64,000 nt of DNA from Archivesica marissinica (GCA_014843695.1 CM026390.1:3741213-3805212), one strand, 5' to 3'; shown: positions 34,501 through 47,901, counted from the first letter of the stretch. The notes: a model not told the origin generated them from the sequence alone. Program-made: numbers and translations.

Positions 34501-37500
34501 TACTGCATTAGCTACTCAATGCTTGTATGTCTTGCTACTGCATTAGCTACTCAATGCTTGTATATTTTGTTACTGCATTAGCTACTCAATGCTTGTATGT
34601 CTTGTAACTGCATTAGCTACTCAATGCTTGTATATCTTGTTACTGCATTAGCTACTCACTTGAATATCTTGTTACTGTATTAGCTACTCAGTGCTTGTAT
34701 ATCTTGTTACTGCATTAACTACTCAGTGTTTGTATGTCTTGTTACTGTATTAGTTACTCAATGCTTGTATGTCTTGTTACTGCATTAGCTACTCAATGCT
34801 TGTATATCTTGTTACTGCATTAGCTACTCAATGCTTGTATGTCTTGTTACTGCATTAGCTACTCAATGCTTGTATGTCTTGCTACTGCATTAGCTACTCA
34901 ATGCTTGTATATCTTGTTACTGCATTAGCTACTCAATGCTTGTATGTCTTGTTACTGCATTAGCTACTCAATGCTTGTATATCTTGTTACTGCATTAGCT
35001 ACTCAGTGTTTGTATGTCTTGTTACTGTATTAGTTACTCAATGCTTGTATGTCTTGTTACTGCATTAGCTACTCACTTGAATATCTTGTTACTGCATTAG
35101 CTACTCACTTGTATATCTTGTTACTGCATTAGCTACTCACTTGTATATCTTGTTACTGCATTAGCTACTCACTTGTATATCTTGTTACTGCATTAGCTAC
35201 TCACTTGTATATCGTGTTACTGCATTAGCTACTCACTTGTATATCTTGTTACTGCATTAGCTACTCACTTGTATATCTTGTTACTGCATTAGCTACTCAC
35301 ATGTATTTCTTGTTACTGCATTAGATACTCACTTGAATATCTTGTTACTGTATTAGCTACTCAGTGCTTGTATATCTTGTTACTGCATTAGCTACTCACT
35401 TGTATATCTTGTTACTGCATTAGCTACTCACTTGAATATCTTGTTACTGCATTAGCTACTCACTTGTATATCTTGTTACTGCATTAGCTACTCACTTGAA
35501 TATCTTGTTACTGCATTAGCTACTCACTTGTATATCTTGTTACTGCATTAGCTACTCACTTGTATTACTTGTTACTGCATTAGCTACTCATTGCTTGTAT
35601 ATCTTGTTACTGCATTAGTTACTCAGTGCTGGTATATCTTGTTACTGCATTAGTTACTCAATGCTTGTATATCTTGTTACTGCATTAGCTACTCAATGCT
35701 TGTATATCTTGTTACTGCATTAGCTACTCAATGCTTGTATGTCTTGTTACTGCATTAGCTACTCAATGCTTGTATATCTTGTTACTGCATTAGTTACTCA
35801 GTGCTTGTATGTCTTGTTACTGCATTAGCTACTCAATGCTTGTATATCTTGTTACTGCATTAGCTACTCAATGCTTGTATATCATGTTACTGCATTAGCT
35901 ACTCACTTGTATATCTTGTTACTGCATTAGCTACTCACTTGTATATATTGGTACTGCATTAGCTACTCACTTGTATATCTTGTTACTGCATTAGCTACTC
36001 ACTTGTATTACTTGTTACTGCATTAGCTACTCAATGCTTGTATATCTTGTTACTGCATTAGCTACTCAATGCTTGTATATCTTGTTACTGCATTAGCTGC
36101 TCAATGCTTGTATATCTTGTTACTGCATTAGCTACTCACTTGTATATCCTGTTACTGCATTAGCTACTCACTTGTATATCTTGTTACTGCATTAGCTACT
36201 CACTTGTTTATCTTGTTACTGCATTAGCTACTCACTTGTATATCTTGTTACTGCATTAGCTACTCACTTGTATTACTTGTTACTGCATTAGCTACTCAAT
36301 GCTTGTATATCTTGTTACTGCATTAGCTACTCAATGCTTGTATATCTTGTTACTGCATTAGCTACTCAGTGCTTGTATATCTTGTTACTGCATTAGCTAC
36401 TCACTTGTATATCTTGTTACTGCATTAGCTACTCACTTGTATATCTTGTTACTGCATTAGCTACTCACTTGTATATCTTGTTACTGCATTAGCTACTCAC
36501 TTGTATATCTTGTTACTGCATTAGCTACTCACTTGTATATCTTGTTACTGCATTAGCTACTCACTTGTATTACTTGTTACTGCATTAGCTACTCAATGCT
36601 TGTATATCTTGTTACTGTATTAGCTACACAGTACATGTATATCTTGTTACTGCATTAGCTACTCAATGCTTGTATATCTTGTTACTGCATTAGCTACTCA
36701 GTGCTTGTATATATTGTTACTGCATTAGCTACTCAATGCTTGTATGTCTTGTTACTGCATTAGCTACTCAATGCTTGTATATCTTGTTACTGCATTAGCT
36801 ACTCATTGCTTGTATATCTTGTTACTGCATTAGTTACTCAGTGCTTGTATATCTTGTTACTGAATTAGTTACTCAGTGCTTGTATATCTTGTTACTGCAT
36901 TAGCTACTCAATGCTTGTATGTCTTGTTATTGCATTAGCTACTCAATGCTTGTATGTCTTGTTACTGCATTAGCTACTCAATGCTTGTATATCTTGTTAC
37001 TGCATTAGCTACTCAATGCTTGTATATCTTGTTACTGCATTAGCTACTCACTTGTATATCTTGTTACTGCATTAGGTACTCACTTGTATATCTTGTTACT
37101 GCATTAGCTACTCACTTGTATATCTTGTTACTGCATTAGCTACTCACTTGTATATCTTGTTACTGCATTAGCTACTCACTTGTATTACCTGTTACTGCAT
37201 TAGCTACTCAATGCTTGTATATCTTGTTACTGTATTAGCTACACAGTACATGTATATCTTGTTACAGCATTAGCTACTCAATGCTTGTATATCTTGTTAC
37301 TGCATTAGCTACTCAGTGCTTGTATATATTGTTACTGCATTAGCTACTCAATGCTTGTATGTCTTGTTACTGCATTAGCTACTCAATGCTTGTATATCTT
37401 GTTACTGCATTAGCTACTCAGTGCTTGTATATCTTGTTACTGCATTAGTTACTCAGTGCTTGTATATCTTGTTACTGAATTAGTTACTCAGTGCTTGTAT

Positions 37501-38344
37501 ATCTTGTTACTGCATTAGCTACTCAATGCTCCTATGTTTTGTTATTGCATTAGCTACTCAATGCTTGTATGTCTTGTTACTGCATTAGCTACTCAATGCT
37601 TGTATATCTTGTTACTGCATTAGCTACTCAATTCTTGTATGTCTTGCTTACTGCATTAGCTACTCAATGCTTGTATGTCTTGTTACTGCATTAGCTACTC
37701 AGTGCTTATATATCTTGTTACTGCATTAGCTACTCAATGAATGTATATCTTGTTACTGCATTAGCTACTCAATGCTTGTATATCTTGTTACTGCATTAGC
37801 TACTCAATGCTTGTATGTCTTGTTACTGCATTAGCTACTCAATGCTTGTATATCTTGTTACTGCATTAGCTACTCACTTGAATATCTTGTTACTGTATTA
37901 GCTACTCAGTGCTTGTATATCCTGTTACTGCATTAGTTACTCAGTGCTTGTATATCGTGTTACTGCATTAGCTACTCAATGCTTGTATGTCTTGTTACTG
38001 GATTAGCTACTCAATGCTTGTATGTCTTGTTACTGCATTAGCTACTCAATGCTTGTATGTCTTGTTACTGCATTAGCTACTCAATGCTTGTATGTCTTGT
38101 TACTGCATTAGCTACTCAATGCTTGTATTTCTTGTTACTGCATTAGCTACTCAATGCTTGTATGTCTTGTTACTGCATTAGCTACTCAATGCTTGTATAT
38201 CTTGTTACTGCATTAGCTACTCAGTGCTTGTATATCTTGCTACTGCATTAGTTACTCAATGCTTGTATATCTTGTTACTGCATTAGTTACTCAATGCTTG
38301 TATATCTTGTTACTGCATTAGTTACTCAATGCTTGTATGTCTTG
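28566..38344. repeat. Satellite-scale array, 35-bp and 32-bp units, 9.8 kb
   Basis: About 285 copies contain gcattagctactcaatgc and ttgtatatcttgttact. A shorter 32-bp class reads gctactcacttgtatatc. Rare variants recur at fixed distances of 864, 1955, 1630 and 615 bp in different parts, so long blocks were duplicated. No long open frame exists because the unit carries stops. Confidence 0.98.
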
Positions 38345-38442
38345 TCCCCATAAGCGATCTATAAGCAATCACTAGCGAGCTTTACGATAACGTGAGTTGA
38401 GTCGGTATGTATCTAAATTAAAATCTTCATAGCGGAAAATAT

Positions 38443-39100
38443 GAAGAGCTAATGAAGGAGACATCGAGGTCTGATGGAAAGAGCTAATGAAGGAGACATC
38501 GAGGTCTGATGGAAAGAGCTAATGGACGAGACATTGAGGTCTGATGGAAAGAGCTAATGGAGGAGACATCGAGGTCTGATGGAAAAAGCTAATGAAGGAG
38601 ACATCGAGGTCTGATGGAAAGAGCTAATGAAGGAGACATCGAGGTCTGATGGAAAGAGCTAATGGAGGAGACATCGAGGTCTGATGGAAAGAGCTAATGA
38701 AGGAGACATCGAGGTCTGATGGAAAGAGCTAATGAAGGAGACATCGAGGTCTGATGGAAAGAGCTAATGAAGGAGACATCGAGGTCTGATGGAAAGAGCT
38801 AATGGAGGAGACATCGAGGTCAGATGGAAAGAGCTCATAGAGGAGACATTGAGGTCAGATGGAAAGAGCTAATGAAGGAGACATCACGGTCAGACAGAAA
38901 GAGCTAATAGAGGAGACATTGAGGTCAGACTGAAAGAGCTAATGATGGAGACATCAAGGTCAGACAGAAAGAGCTAATGAAGGAGACATTGAGGTCAGAT
39001 GGAAAGAGTTAATGAACGAGACATCAAGGTCAGACGGAAAGAGCTAATGGAGGAGACATTGAGGTCAGACAGAAAGAGTTAATGAACGAGACATCGAGGT
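38443..39100. repeat. Minisatellite, 35-bp unit, 19 copies
   Basis: Units contain gagctaatgaaggagac and atcgaggtctgatgg. The right-hand third is more diverged (gacattgaggtcagac). The array ends directly against the tail of a minus-strand SINE at about 39110. Confidence 0.96.
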
Positions 39101-39111
39101 CAGATATAAAA

Positions 39112-39342
39112 AAGTTTAAACTTATTTTACAAGATTGCGAAGAAAGTTTTAACAACTTATATTAATCACTCTCATTGGCATGGATGAAAGTGTATATGTG
39201 GTCATTCGTGTGGGAGGAAACCGGAGTACCCAGAGAAAACCCAGCTGTCCGATCTGGCGACCATCGTACCAACTCACATACTTCCCGGCTCGAGGACCGA
39301 ACCCGGGTTGCATTGGCGAGAAGCTAACAACTGCGTTAATCG
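39112..39342 (-). mobile_element. tRNA-derived SINE (family 3), minus strand
   Basis: On the minus strand it has a tRNA-like head (cagttgttagcttctcgcc; B box gggttcggtcct), the body gttttctctgggtactccgg, and the tail gagagtgattaatataagtt. The tail is the same as in SINE family 2. It is the same family as 50044-50276. Confidence 0.82.
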
Positions 39343-39562
39343 GACAGTCAAATAAAGATGGTAATACCGGACGACTATCATTCATATTATGAATTGTGGC
39401 CTCATGATTAAAACTTTGATACATACAGACATTAGGTTAAAATGCTAATGCAGTAACAAGAAATGTTACATGTTAAGTTTCATGAGAACAAGTATTCTGT
39501 TTTTGAAAATATTTTTGTATTTGTTTCAGTACTGATGATTATTTTCAGGTTATTTTCGAGAC
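39343..39562. other. Single-copy AT-rich sequence
   Basis: Nothing was recognised. Confidence 0.4.
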
Positions 39563-39652
39563 ATAGCTCTATAATAGTCATCAATAATAAAATTCATCAA
39601 TAATAAAATAGCTCTATAATAGTCATCAATAATAAAATTCATCAATAATAAA
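39563..39652. repeat. 45-bp tandem duplication
   Basis: Two copies of a 45-bp unit begin atagctctataatagtcatc. Each contains the shorter repeated piece atcaataataaaa. Confidence 0.9.
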
Positions 39653-39700
39653 ATGACGTTTTGGTCATAATTATGCTATGAACATTTCTCCTATTTTTGT

Positions 39701-39711
<11 letters not shown>

Positions 39712-39732
<21 letters not shown>

Positions 39733-39952
39733 TGCAACTAATTCAGTAGCTTAGAACGCAATCAAACCAAGCGTATCATTACATCTATATACATGTATAT
39801 ATATATGCAACTAATTCAGTAGCTTAGAACGCAATCAAACCAAGCGTATCATTACATCTATATACATGTATATATATATGCAACTAATTCAGTAGCTTAG
39901 AACGCAATCAAACCAAGCGTATCATTTCATCAACACATTATTTACACTCGTT
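39712..39952. repeat. TA microsatellite plus 73-bp unit, 3 copies
   Basis: After a (ta)n run, a 73-bp unit starting gcaactaattcagtagc and ending in a short TA tract occurs at 39734, 39807 and 39880. The third copy is incomplete. Confidence 0.93.
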
Positions 39953-40124
39953 ACATATGGAATTGTAAACCTTTAATGGAATACTTTCCATAATATAAAC
40001 TATTAACACAAACATAAACAATTTCAAATACTTTGTAAACATTTTCAATTGACAAATATTCCAGCACTGAAGCATAAAATAAAACTACATAATATAGGTT
40101 TATATACTCGACAATTGCTGGTAA
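39953..40124. other. AT-rich single-copy sequence
   Basis: Nothing was recognised. Confidence 0.4.
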
Positions 40125-40491
40125 ATATACTATGCTTGTCTCCTAAATGATTCATGCTTGTCTCCTAAATGATTCATGCTTGTCTCGTGAATGATTCATG
40201 CTTGTCTCGTAAATGATTCATGCTTGTCTCGTAAATGATTCATGCTTGTCTCGTAAATGATTCATGCTTGTCTCGTAAATGATTCATGCTTGTCTCCTAA
40301 ATGATTCATGCTTGTCTCGTAAATGATTCATGCTTGTCTCGTAAATGATTCATGCTTGTCTCGTAAATGATTCATGCTTGTCTCATAAATGATTCATGCT
40401 TGTTCTCGTAAATGATTAAATGATTCATGCTTGTCTCGTAAATGATTCATGCTTGTCTCGTAAATGATTCATGCTTGTCTCGTAAATGATT
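40125..40491. repeat. Minisatellite, 22-bp unit, 16 copies
   Basis: Units are gattcatgcttgtctcgt plus aaat. One copy near 40400 has an extra T and a short duplicated aaatgatt. Confidence 0.96.
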
Positions 40492-40554
40492 CCGCCAACT
40501 TAGCTGCACATATTAACTACTTTCATTGAATAAATCAATTCTAAAATGCAATGA

Positions 40555-40798
40555 TTAACCCTTTCAACCCCAAGTAACTGACATGGACTAGTGCGTGATA
40601 TTTTCAGACCAATAAATGAATCAGAAAATCACATTTGGACAAGTTCATTTATCAAAATGGGTAATTTTATCTAAAAATAGTAATAATTATTACTGGCAAA
40701 AAAGTGCAGATCCTGATGAGACGGCTCGTCACGAGCCGGCTCATCTGGATCTACACTTTTCATAAGCCTATTTAGAGGCCTGTGGGGTTGAAAGTAAA
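40555..40798. mobile_element. TTAA-type MITE, intact copy
   Basis: Starts TTAA then ccctttcaacccca and ends tggggttgaaag then TAAA. A central palindrome covers gacggctcgtcacgagccgg. It is the inverted, uninterrupted relative of 4391-4743. Confidence 0.85.
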
Positions 40799-40821
40799 TA
40801 AATTATATTTGAACTATTCTC

Positions 40822-41233
40822 GCACCATAGGTACGGTACGGCAGCACCATAGGTACGGTATGGCAGCACCATAGGTACGGTACAGCAGCACCTTAGGTAC
40901 GGTACGGCTGCACCATAGGTACGGTACGGCAGCACCTTAGGTACGGTACGGCAGCACCTTAGGTATGGCAGCACCATAGGTACGGTACGGCAGCACCTTA
41001 GGTATGGTACGGCAGCACCTTAGGTACGGTACGGCAGCACCTTAGGTACGGTACAGCAGCACCTTAGGTATGGCAGCACCTTAGGTACGGTATGGCAGCA
41101 CCTTAGGTACGGTACAGCAGCACCTTAGGTATGGCAGCACCATAGGTACGGTACGGCAGCACCTTAGGTATGGTACGGCAGCACCTTAGGTACGGTACGG
41201 CAGCACCTTAGGTACGGTAGGGCAGCACCTTAG
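40822..41233. repeat. Minisatellite, 22-bp unit, about 19 copies
   Basis: Units are taggtacggtacggcagc plus acca or acct. Several shortened copies lack the acggtac segment (taggtatggcagc). A block of about five units is repeated, since the same order of short and long units occurs twice. Confidence 0.95.
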
Positions 41234-41279
41234 AAATAGAATGATGAATATAGAGACCTATATAACAGAGATTAATTTT

Positions 41280-44200
41280 CTATGAACATCTGTATGGGAC
41301 ATACAAGGTAATGCAACCAATGAACATCTGTATGGACATACCAGGTAATGCAACCAATGAACATCTGTATGGACATACCAGGTAATGCAACCAATGAACA
41401 TTTGTATGGACATACCAGGTAATGCAACCAATGCACATCTGTATGGGCATACCAGGTAATGCAACCAATGAACATCTGTATGGGCATACCAGGTAATGCA
41501 ACCAATGAACATTTGTATGGACATACCAGGTAATGCAACCAATGAACATTTGCATGGACATACCAGGTAATGCAACCAATGAACATCTGTATGGACATAC
41601 ATACCAGGTAATGCAACCAATGAACATCTGTATGGACATACATACCAGGTAATGCAACCAATGAACATTTGTATGGACATACATACCAGGTAATGCAACC
41701 AATGAACATCTGTATGGACATACCAGGTAATGCAACCAATGAACATCTGTATGGACATACCAGGTAATGCAACCAATGAACATCTGTATGGACATACCAG
41801 GTAATGCAACCAATGAACATCTGTATGGACATACCAGGTAATGCAACCAATGAACATCTGTATGGACATACCAGGTAATGCAACCAATGAACATCTCTAT
41901 GGACATACCAGGTAATGCAACCAATGAACATCTGTATGGACATACCAGGTAATGCAACCAATGAACATCTGTATGGACATACTACCAGGTAATGCAACCA
42001 ATGAACATTTGTATGGACATACATACCAGGTAATGCAACCAATGAACATCTGTATGGACATACATACCAGGTAATGCAACCAATGAACATTTGTATGGAC
42101 ATACATACCAGGTAATGCAACCAATGAACATCTGTATGGACATACCAGGTAATGCAACCAATGAACATCTGTATGGACATACCAGGTAATGCAACCAATG
42201 AACATCTGTATGGACATACCAGGTAATGCAACCAATGAACATCTGTATGGACATACCAGGTAATGCAACCAATGAACATCTGTATGGACATACCAGGTAA
42301 TGCAACCAATGAACATCTGTATGGACATACATACCAGGTAATGCAACCAATGAACATATGTATGGACATACCAGGTAATGCAACCAATGAACATCTGTAT
42401 GGACATACCAGGTAATGCAACCAATGAACATCTGTATGGACATACCAGTAATGCAACCAATGAACATTTGCATGGACATACCAGGTAATGCAACCAATGA
42501 ACATCTGTATGGACATACCAGGTAATGCAACCAATGAACATCTGTATGGACATACCAGGTAATGCAACCAATGAACATCTGTATGGACATACCAGGTAAT
42601 GTAACCAATGAACATCTGTATGGACATACCAGGTAATGCAACCAATGAACATCTGTATGGACATACCAGGTAATACAACCAATGAACATCTGTATGGACA
42701 TACCAGGTAATGCAACCAATGAACATATGTATGGACATACCAGGTAATGCAACCAATGAACATCTGTATGGACATACCAGGTAATGAAACCAATGAACAT
42801 TTGTATGGACATACATACCAGGTAATGCAACCAATGAACATCTGTATGGACATACCAGGTAATGCAACCAATGAACATTTGTATGGACATACATACCAGG
42901 TAATGCAACCAATGAACATCTGTATGGACATACCAGGTAATGCAACCAATGAACATCTCTATGGACATACCAGGTAATGCAACCAATGAATATCTATATG
43001 GACATACCAGGTAATGCAACCAATGAACATTTGCATGGACATACCAGGTAATGCAACCAATGAACATCTGTATGGACATACCAGGTAATGCAACCAATGA
43101 ACATCTGTATGGACATACATACCAGGTAATGCAACCAATGAACATCTGTATGGACATACCAGGTAATGCAACCAATGAACATCTGTATGGACATACCAGG
43201 TAATGCAACCAATGAACATTTGTATGGACATACATACCAGGTAATGCAACCAATGAACATCTGTATGGACATACCAGGTAATGCAACCAATGAACATCTG
43301 TATGGACATACCAGGTAATGCAACCAATGAATATCTGTATGGACATACCAGGTAATGCAACCAATGAACATTTGTATGGACATACCAGGTAATGCAACCA
43401 ATGAACATCTGTATGGACATACCAGGTAATGCAACCAATGAACATCTGTATGGACATACCAGGTAATGCAACCAATGAACATCTGTATGGACATACATAC
43501 CAGGTAATGCAACCAATGAACATCTGTATGGACATACCAGGTAATGCAACCAATGAACATCTGTATGGACATACCAGGTAATGCAACCAATGAACATTTG
43601 TATGGACATACATACCAGGTAATGCAACCAATGAACATCTGTATGGACATACCAGGTAATGCAACCAATGAACATTTGTATGGACATACATACCAGGTAA
43701 TGCAACCAATGAACATTTGTATGGACATACATACCAGGTAATGCAACCAATGAACATCTGTATGGACATACCAGGTAATGCAACCAATGAACATTTGTAT
43801 GGACATACATACCAGGTAATGCAACCAATGAACATCTGTATGGACATACCAGGTAATGCAACCAATGAACATCTGTATGGACATACCAGGTAATGCAACC
43901 AATGAACATCTGTATGGACATACCAGGTAATGCAACCAATGAACATCTCTATGGACATACCAGGTAATGCAACCAATGAACATATGTATGGAGATACCAG
44001 GTAATGCAACCAATGAACATCTGTATGGACATACCAGGTAATGCAACCAATGAACATTTGTATGGACATACCAGGTAATGCAACCAATGAACATTTGTAT
44101 GGACATACCAGGTAATGCAACCAATGAACATCTGTATGGACATACCAGGTACTGCAACCAATGAACATTTGTATGGACATACCAGGTAATGCAACCAATG

Positions 44201-45280
44201 AACATTTGTATGGACATACATACCAGGTAATGCAACCAATGAACATCTGTATGGACATACCAGGTAATGCAACCAATGAACATCTGTATGGACATACATA
44301 CCAGGTAATGCAACCAATGAATATCTGTATGGACATACCAGGTAATGCAACCAATGAACATCTGTATGGACATACCAGGTAATGCAACCAATGAACATCT
44401 GTATGGACATACCAGGTAATGCAACCAATGAACATCTGTATGGACATACCAGGTAATGAAACCAATGAACATATGTATGGACATACCAGGTAATGCAACC
44501 AATGAACATATGTATGGACATACCAGGTAATGAAACCAATGAACATATGTATGGACATACCAGTAATGCAACCAATGAACATCTCTATGGACATACCAGG
44601 TAATGCAACCAATGAACATCTCTATGGACATACCAGGTAATGCAACCAATGAACATCTGTATGGACATACCAGGTAATGCAACCAATGAACATCTGTATG
44701 GACATACCAGGTAATGCAACCAATGAACATCTGTATGGACATACCAGGTAATGAAACCAATGAACATATGTATGGACATACCAGGTAATGCAACCAATGA
44801 ACATATGTATGGACATACCAGGTAATGAAACCAATGAACATATGTATGGACATACCAGTAATGCAACCAATGAACATCTCTATGGACATACCAGGTAATG
44901 CAACCAATGAACATCTGTATGGACATACCAGGTAATGCAACCAATGAACATCTGTATGGACATACCAGGTAATGCAACCAATGAACATCTGTATGGACAT
45001 ACCAGGTAATGCAACCAATGAACATCTGTATGGACATACCAGGTAATGCAACCAATGAACATCTGTATGGACATACATACCAGGTAATGCAACCAATGAA
45101 CATCTGTATGGACATACCAGGTAATGCAACCAATGAACATTTGCATGGACATACCAGGTAATGCAACCAATGAACATTTGCATGGACATACCAGGTAATG
45201 CAACCAATGAACATTTGCATGGACATACCATGTAATGCAACCAATGAACATTTGCATGGACATACCAGGTAATGCAACCA
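41280..45280. repeat. Minisatellite, 37-bp and 41-bp units, 4.0 kb
   Basis: About 107 copies contain tgaacatctgtatggac and ataccaggtaatgcaacc. A second length class has a duplicated cata (catacatacc). Minus-strand frames up to 876 residues stay open because the unit lacks stops there. A multi-unit block around 44450-44590 is repeated 295 bp further on. Confidence 0.98.
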
Positions 45281-45541
45281 AAATATGTCTGCAAACATGC
45301 CTCAAAATCTAGAGCAAAGTTCAGTTTCAATATTTAAAATTGAATTTTATTATGATATTGTTGGTTACAATTCGTGGATGTGATAATCAATAAATCAATA
45401 TTAATGTTTATAAATAAGAAGGTCAAGATCAGCGCACATCGTTCATATTGTAAAGATTCGGCTTTAAAATGTTATTCATTTACAATAATTCACCCACTAG
45501 ATCAGTTATGGGACAAATTAATAAGTTACGGGACACAATGC
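45281..45541. other. Single-copy sequence
   Basis: Nothing was recognised; a 72-residue open frame running into the next repeat has no protein-like features. Confidence 0.4.
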
Positions 45542-45780
45542 AATGCACCTTTATTCATTATATATAAATGCACCTTTATTCATTATATATAAATGCACCT
45601 TTATTCATTATATATAAATGCACCTTTATTCATTATATATAAATGCACCTTTATTCATTATATATAAATGCACCATTATTCATTATATATAAATGCACCA
45701 TTATTCATTATATATAAATGCACCTTTATTCATTATATATAAATGCCCCTTTATTCATTATATATAAATGCACCTTTATT
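45542..45780. repeat. Minisatellite, 25-bp unit, 10 copies
   Basis: Units are aatgcacctttattcat plus tatatata, nearly identical. Confidence 0.95.
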
Positions 45781-46137
45781 CTACACACAAGCTGATATGT
45801 CAGTATGTTACACCAACATGTGAAATTAAATATATTACGTAAAAATAATCACAAAATCATTAGCAGAAAAACTTACCCGATGTCTGTTTTAAAAACTTTC
45901 ATGCATTCAAAACAGGGCGATTGTTTATATTTTCAATCCGGGAACTCTGCGTTCCGGTCACTGGACATAGAGACGAGAAACTACGAAAATAAGGATGAAA
46001 TAAAGTATGGAAATGGGGACAGTGTCTCGTAAATGATGACTCGTAAAGGATTCCGAAATATATTCATTCTGATCCACTTAATTTGCATAAATTTTCAATT
46101 TCCATCTAAAAATTGTTTATAGTTTTGCAGACCAATA
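45781..46137. other. Single-copy sequence
   Basis: A 75-codon plus-strand open frame at 45805-46032 has no recognisable domain. I see no support for it as a gene. Confidence 0.4.
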
Positions 46138-46146
46138 CCTACCCTA

Positions 46147-46439
46147 CAGACGGATATGTAGTCCAGTGGTAACATGCTGGACTGGTAATCCAGGGATCGC
46201 AGGTTCGATCCCCCGTCTGACCCTAATAAAATTAACAGTCTTTCAGATGGGACGTTAAACCGAGGTCTCGTGTCGGTGCTTTACATCGTGCACGTAAAAG
46301 AACCAGAGGAGATTCTGGAATGGGTCTCTGTCTGTATCATTGCACTATCCTCCAAAAATCTAAAATGACTAATCTCTTCAGGAGGCGTCGCTCATATGGG
46401 CAACCGGTAGCGACGATAAATAAACGTAAAACACACACT
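46147..46439 (+). mobile_element. Full-length tRNA-derived SINE (family 1) with target duplication
   Basis: Head gtagtccagtggtaacatgc and B box ggttcgatccc, central domain gggacgttaaaccgaggtct, then the tail gtagcgacgataaataaacg. The target duplication cctaccct(a) lies at 46138-46146 and 46440-46448. This is the best-preserved copy together with 15797. Confidence 0.94.
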
Positions 46440-46456
46440 CCTACCCTAGCTGTAGC

Positions 46457-46618
46457 CTGTATGTATGCTTCAACAAGCCACACCATCTTAGATAACCACA
46501 TGATTAGGAGTGTAAGCTCTGTCCCGTAACTGATTGCTACCCAAGCTGTATGTATGCTTCAACAAGCCACATCGTCTTAGATAACCACATGATTAGGAGT
46601 GTAAGCTCTGTCCCTTAA
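46457..46618. repeat. About 89-bp tandem duplication
   Basis: Two copies of a segment run from ctgtatgtatgcttcaac to gtgtaagctctgtccc, with minor changes. Confidence 0.9.
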
Positions 46619-46619
46619 G

Positions 46620-47265
46620 TCCGGCCTGTAATTGTAGATGCTCACTCTGGGTTGTCCTGCCTGTAATTGTCGATGCTCACTCTGGGTTGTCCTGCCTGTA
46701 ATTGTCGATGCTCACTCTGCGTTGTCCGGCCTGTAATTGTCGATGCTCACTCTGGGTTGTCCTGCCTGTAATTGTCGATGCTCACTCTGCGTTGTCCGGC
46801 CTGTAATTGTCGATGCTCACTCTGCGTTGTCCGGCCTGTAATTGTCGATGCTCACTCTGCGTTGTCCGGCCTGTAATTGTAGATGCTCACTCTGCGTTGT
46901 CCGGCCTGTAATTGTCGATGCTCACTCTGCGTTGTCCGGCCTGTAATTGTCGATGCTCACTCTGCGTTGTCCGGCCTGTAATTGTCGATGCTCACTCTGC
47001 GTTGTCCGGCCTGTAATTGTAGATGCTCACTCTGCGTTGTCCGGCCTGTAATTGTAGATGCTCACTCTGCGTTGTCTGGCCTGTAATTGTCGATGCTCAC
47101 TCTGCGTTGTCCGGCCTGTAATTGTCGATGCTCACTCTGCGTTGTCCGGCCTGTAATTGTCGATGCTCACTCTGCGTTGTCCGGCCTGTAATTGTCGATG
47201 CTCACTCTGCGTTGTCCGGCCTGTAATTGTCGATGCTCATGCTGCGTGGTCTGGCCTGTAATTGA
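46620..47265. repeat. Minisatellite, 35-bp unit, 18 copies
   Basis: Units contain ctgtaattgtcgatgctc and actctgcgttgtccgg. The first units have gggttgtcctg in place of gcgttgtccgg. It is one of the few CpG-containing arrays here. Confidence 0.96.
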
Positions 47266-47408
47266 TCCCTATACTTTCCCCGCTAAGAAAATTGCATGCC
47301 TTCACGCATGATTGACATGCCGGTATATTGCTCTGTGATCAATATTGTGCTTTTGGCAACAATAAGACATACATTCTACACTATACAGCGGAACATGCAG
47401 AACTGCCG
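47266..47408. other. Single-copy sequence
   Basis: Nothing was recognised. Confidence 0.4.
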
Positions 47409-47484
47409 GTTTCCAGATTCCCAATATCTTGTTTTATTATACATTTGACATCTATTAAGCAGCCACCTGTGCTAAGCAGCCAAT
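47409..47484. mobile_element. MITE of the cagtcaaacct family, left part of a split copy
   Basis: The interior blocks ttccagattcccaatat, ttattatacatttgac and ctgtgctaagcagccaat match 20893-21071. The element then breaks off, and its right end resumes at 47858. Confidence 0.8.
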
Positions 47485-47857
47485 GAGGGACCACGCTGGT
47501 TTTTCTATTACCTCCCTTTGCAGATAAAGTCCGAGTAATCCCTAAATGCATAGCGGTCCTTTCAGTTGGAATCCTTTGTTTTTACAGTTGTTCCCTAACC
47601 AGATGTTGCATTATGATAAATGTGATTTTATCCAAATCATGTTAATTAATTGATAAAAAAAATTACAGATTGTTTACCCATTGCATATACTGTAGGATAT
47701 CTGTCGAGATATAGTAATATAATAATTATAAGATGTGGAAGAAAATAGGTAGCATGTCGTGCAAAGGAAACAACGATAAAAACAGAGGAAACAACTTAAT
47801 AAGACCTACATACTTTTAGAGAGTATTCAGGGGCAATAACTGACCGATGTCTCTCAT
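47485..47857. mobile_element. About 373-bp sequence inserted into the split MITE
   Basis: It lies between the two halves of one MITE copy, so it is an insertion or a replacement. No inverted ends or clear target duplication are visible, and it matches nothing else in the window that I noticed. Confidence 0.45.
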
Positions 47858-47901
47858 GCCTGTGATTCCCTTGGCTGGGTGCTTAACACAGGTTTGAGTG
47901 T
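47858..47901. mobile_element. MITE of the cagtcaaacct family, right end of the split copy
   Basis: The sequence tgtgattcccttggctgg and the terminal acacaggtttgagtgta continue the element broken at 47484 in the same orientation. Confidence 0.8.

Noticed and set aside
28566..38344. A CRISPR-like array of regularly spaced repeats.
   Set aside because: Units are directly adjacent with no unique spacers, and the sequence is animal DNA.
41272..45330. Minus-strand open frames of up to 876 codons.
   Set aside because: They are translations of the stop-free 37/41-bp unit in all three frames.
45805..46032. A 75-codon plus-strand open frame in single-copy sequence.
   Set aside because: Length is within chance expectation, with no recognisable domain or splice evidence.
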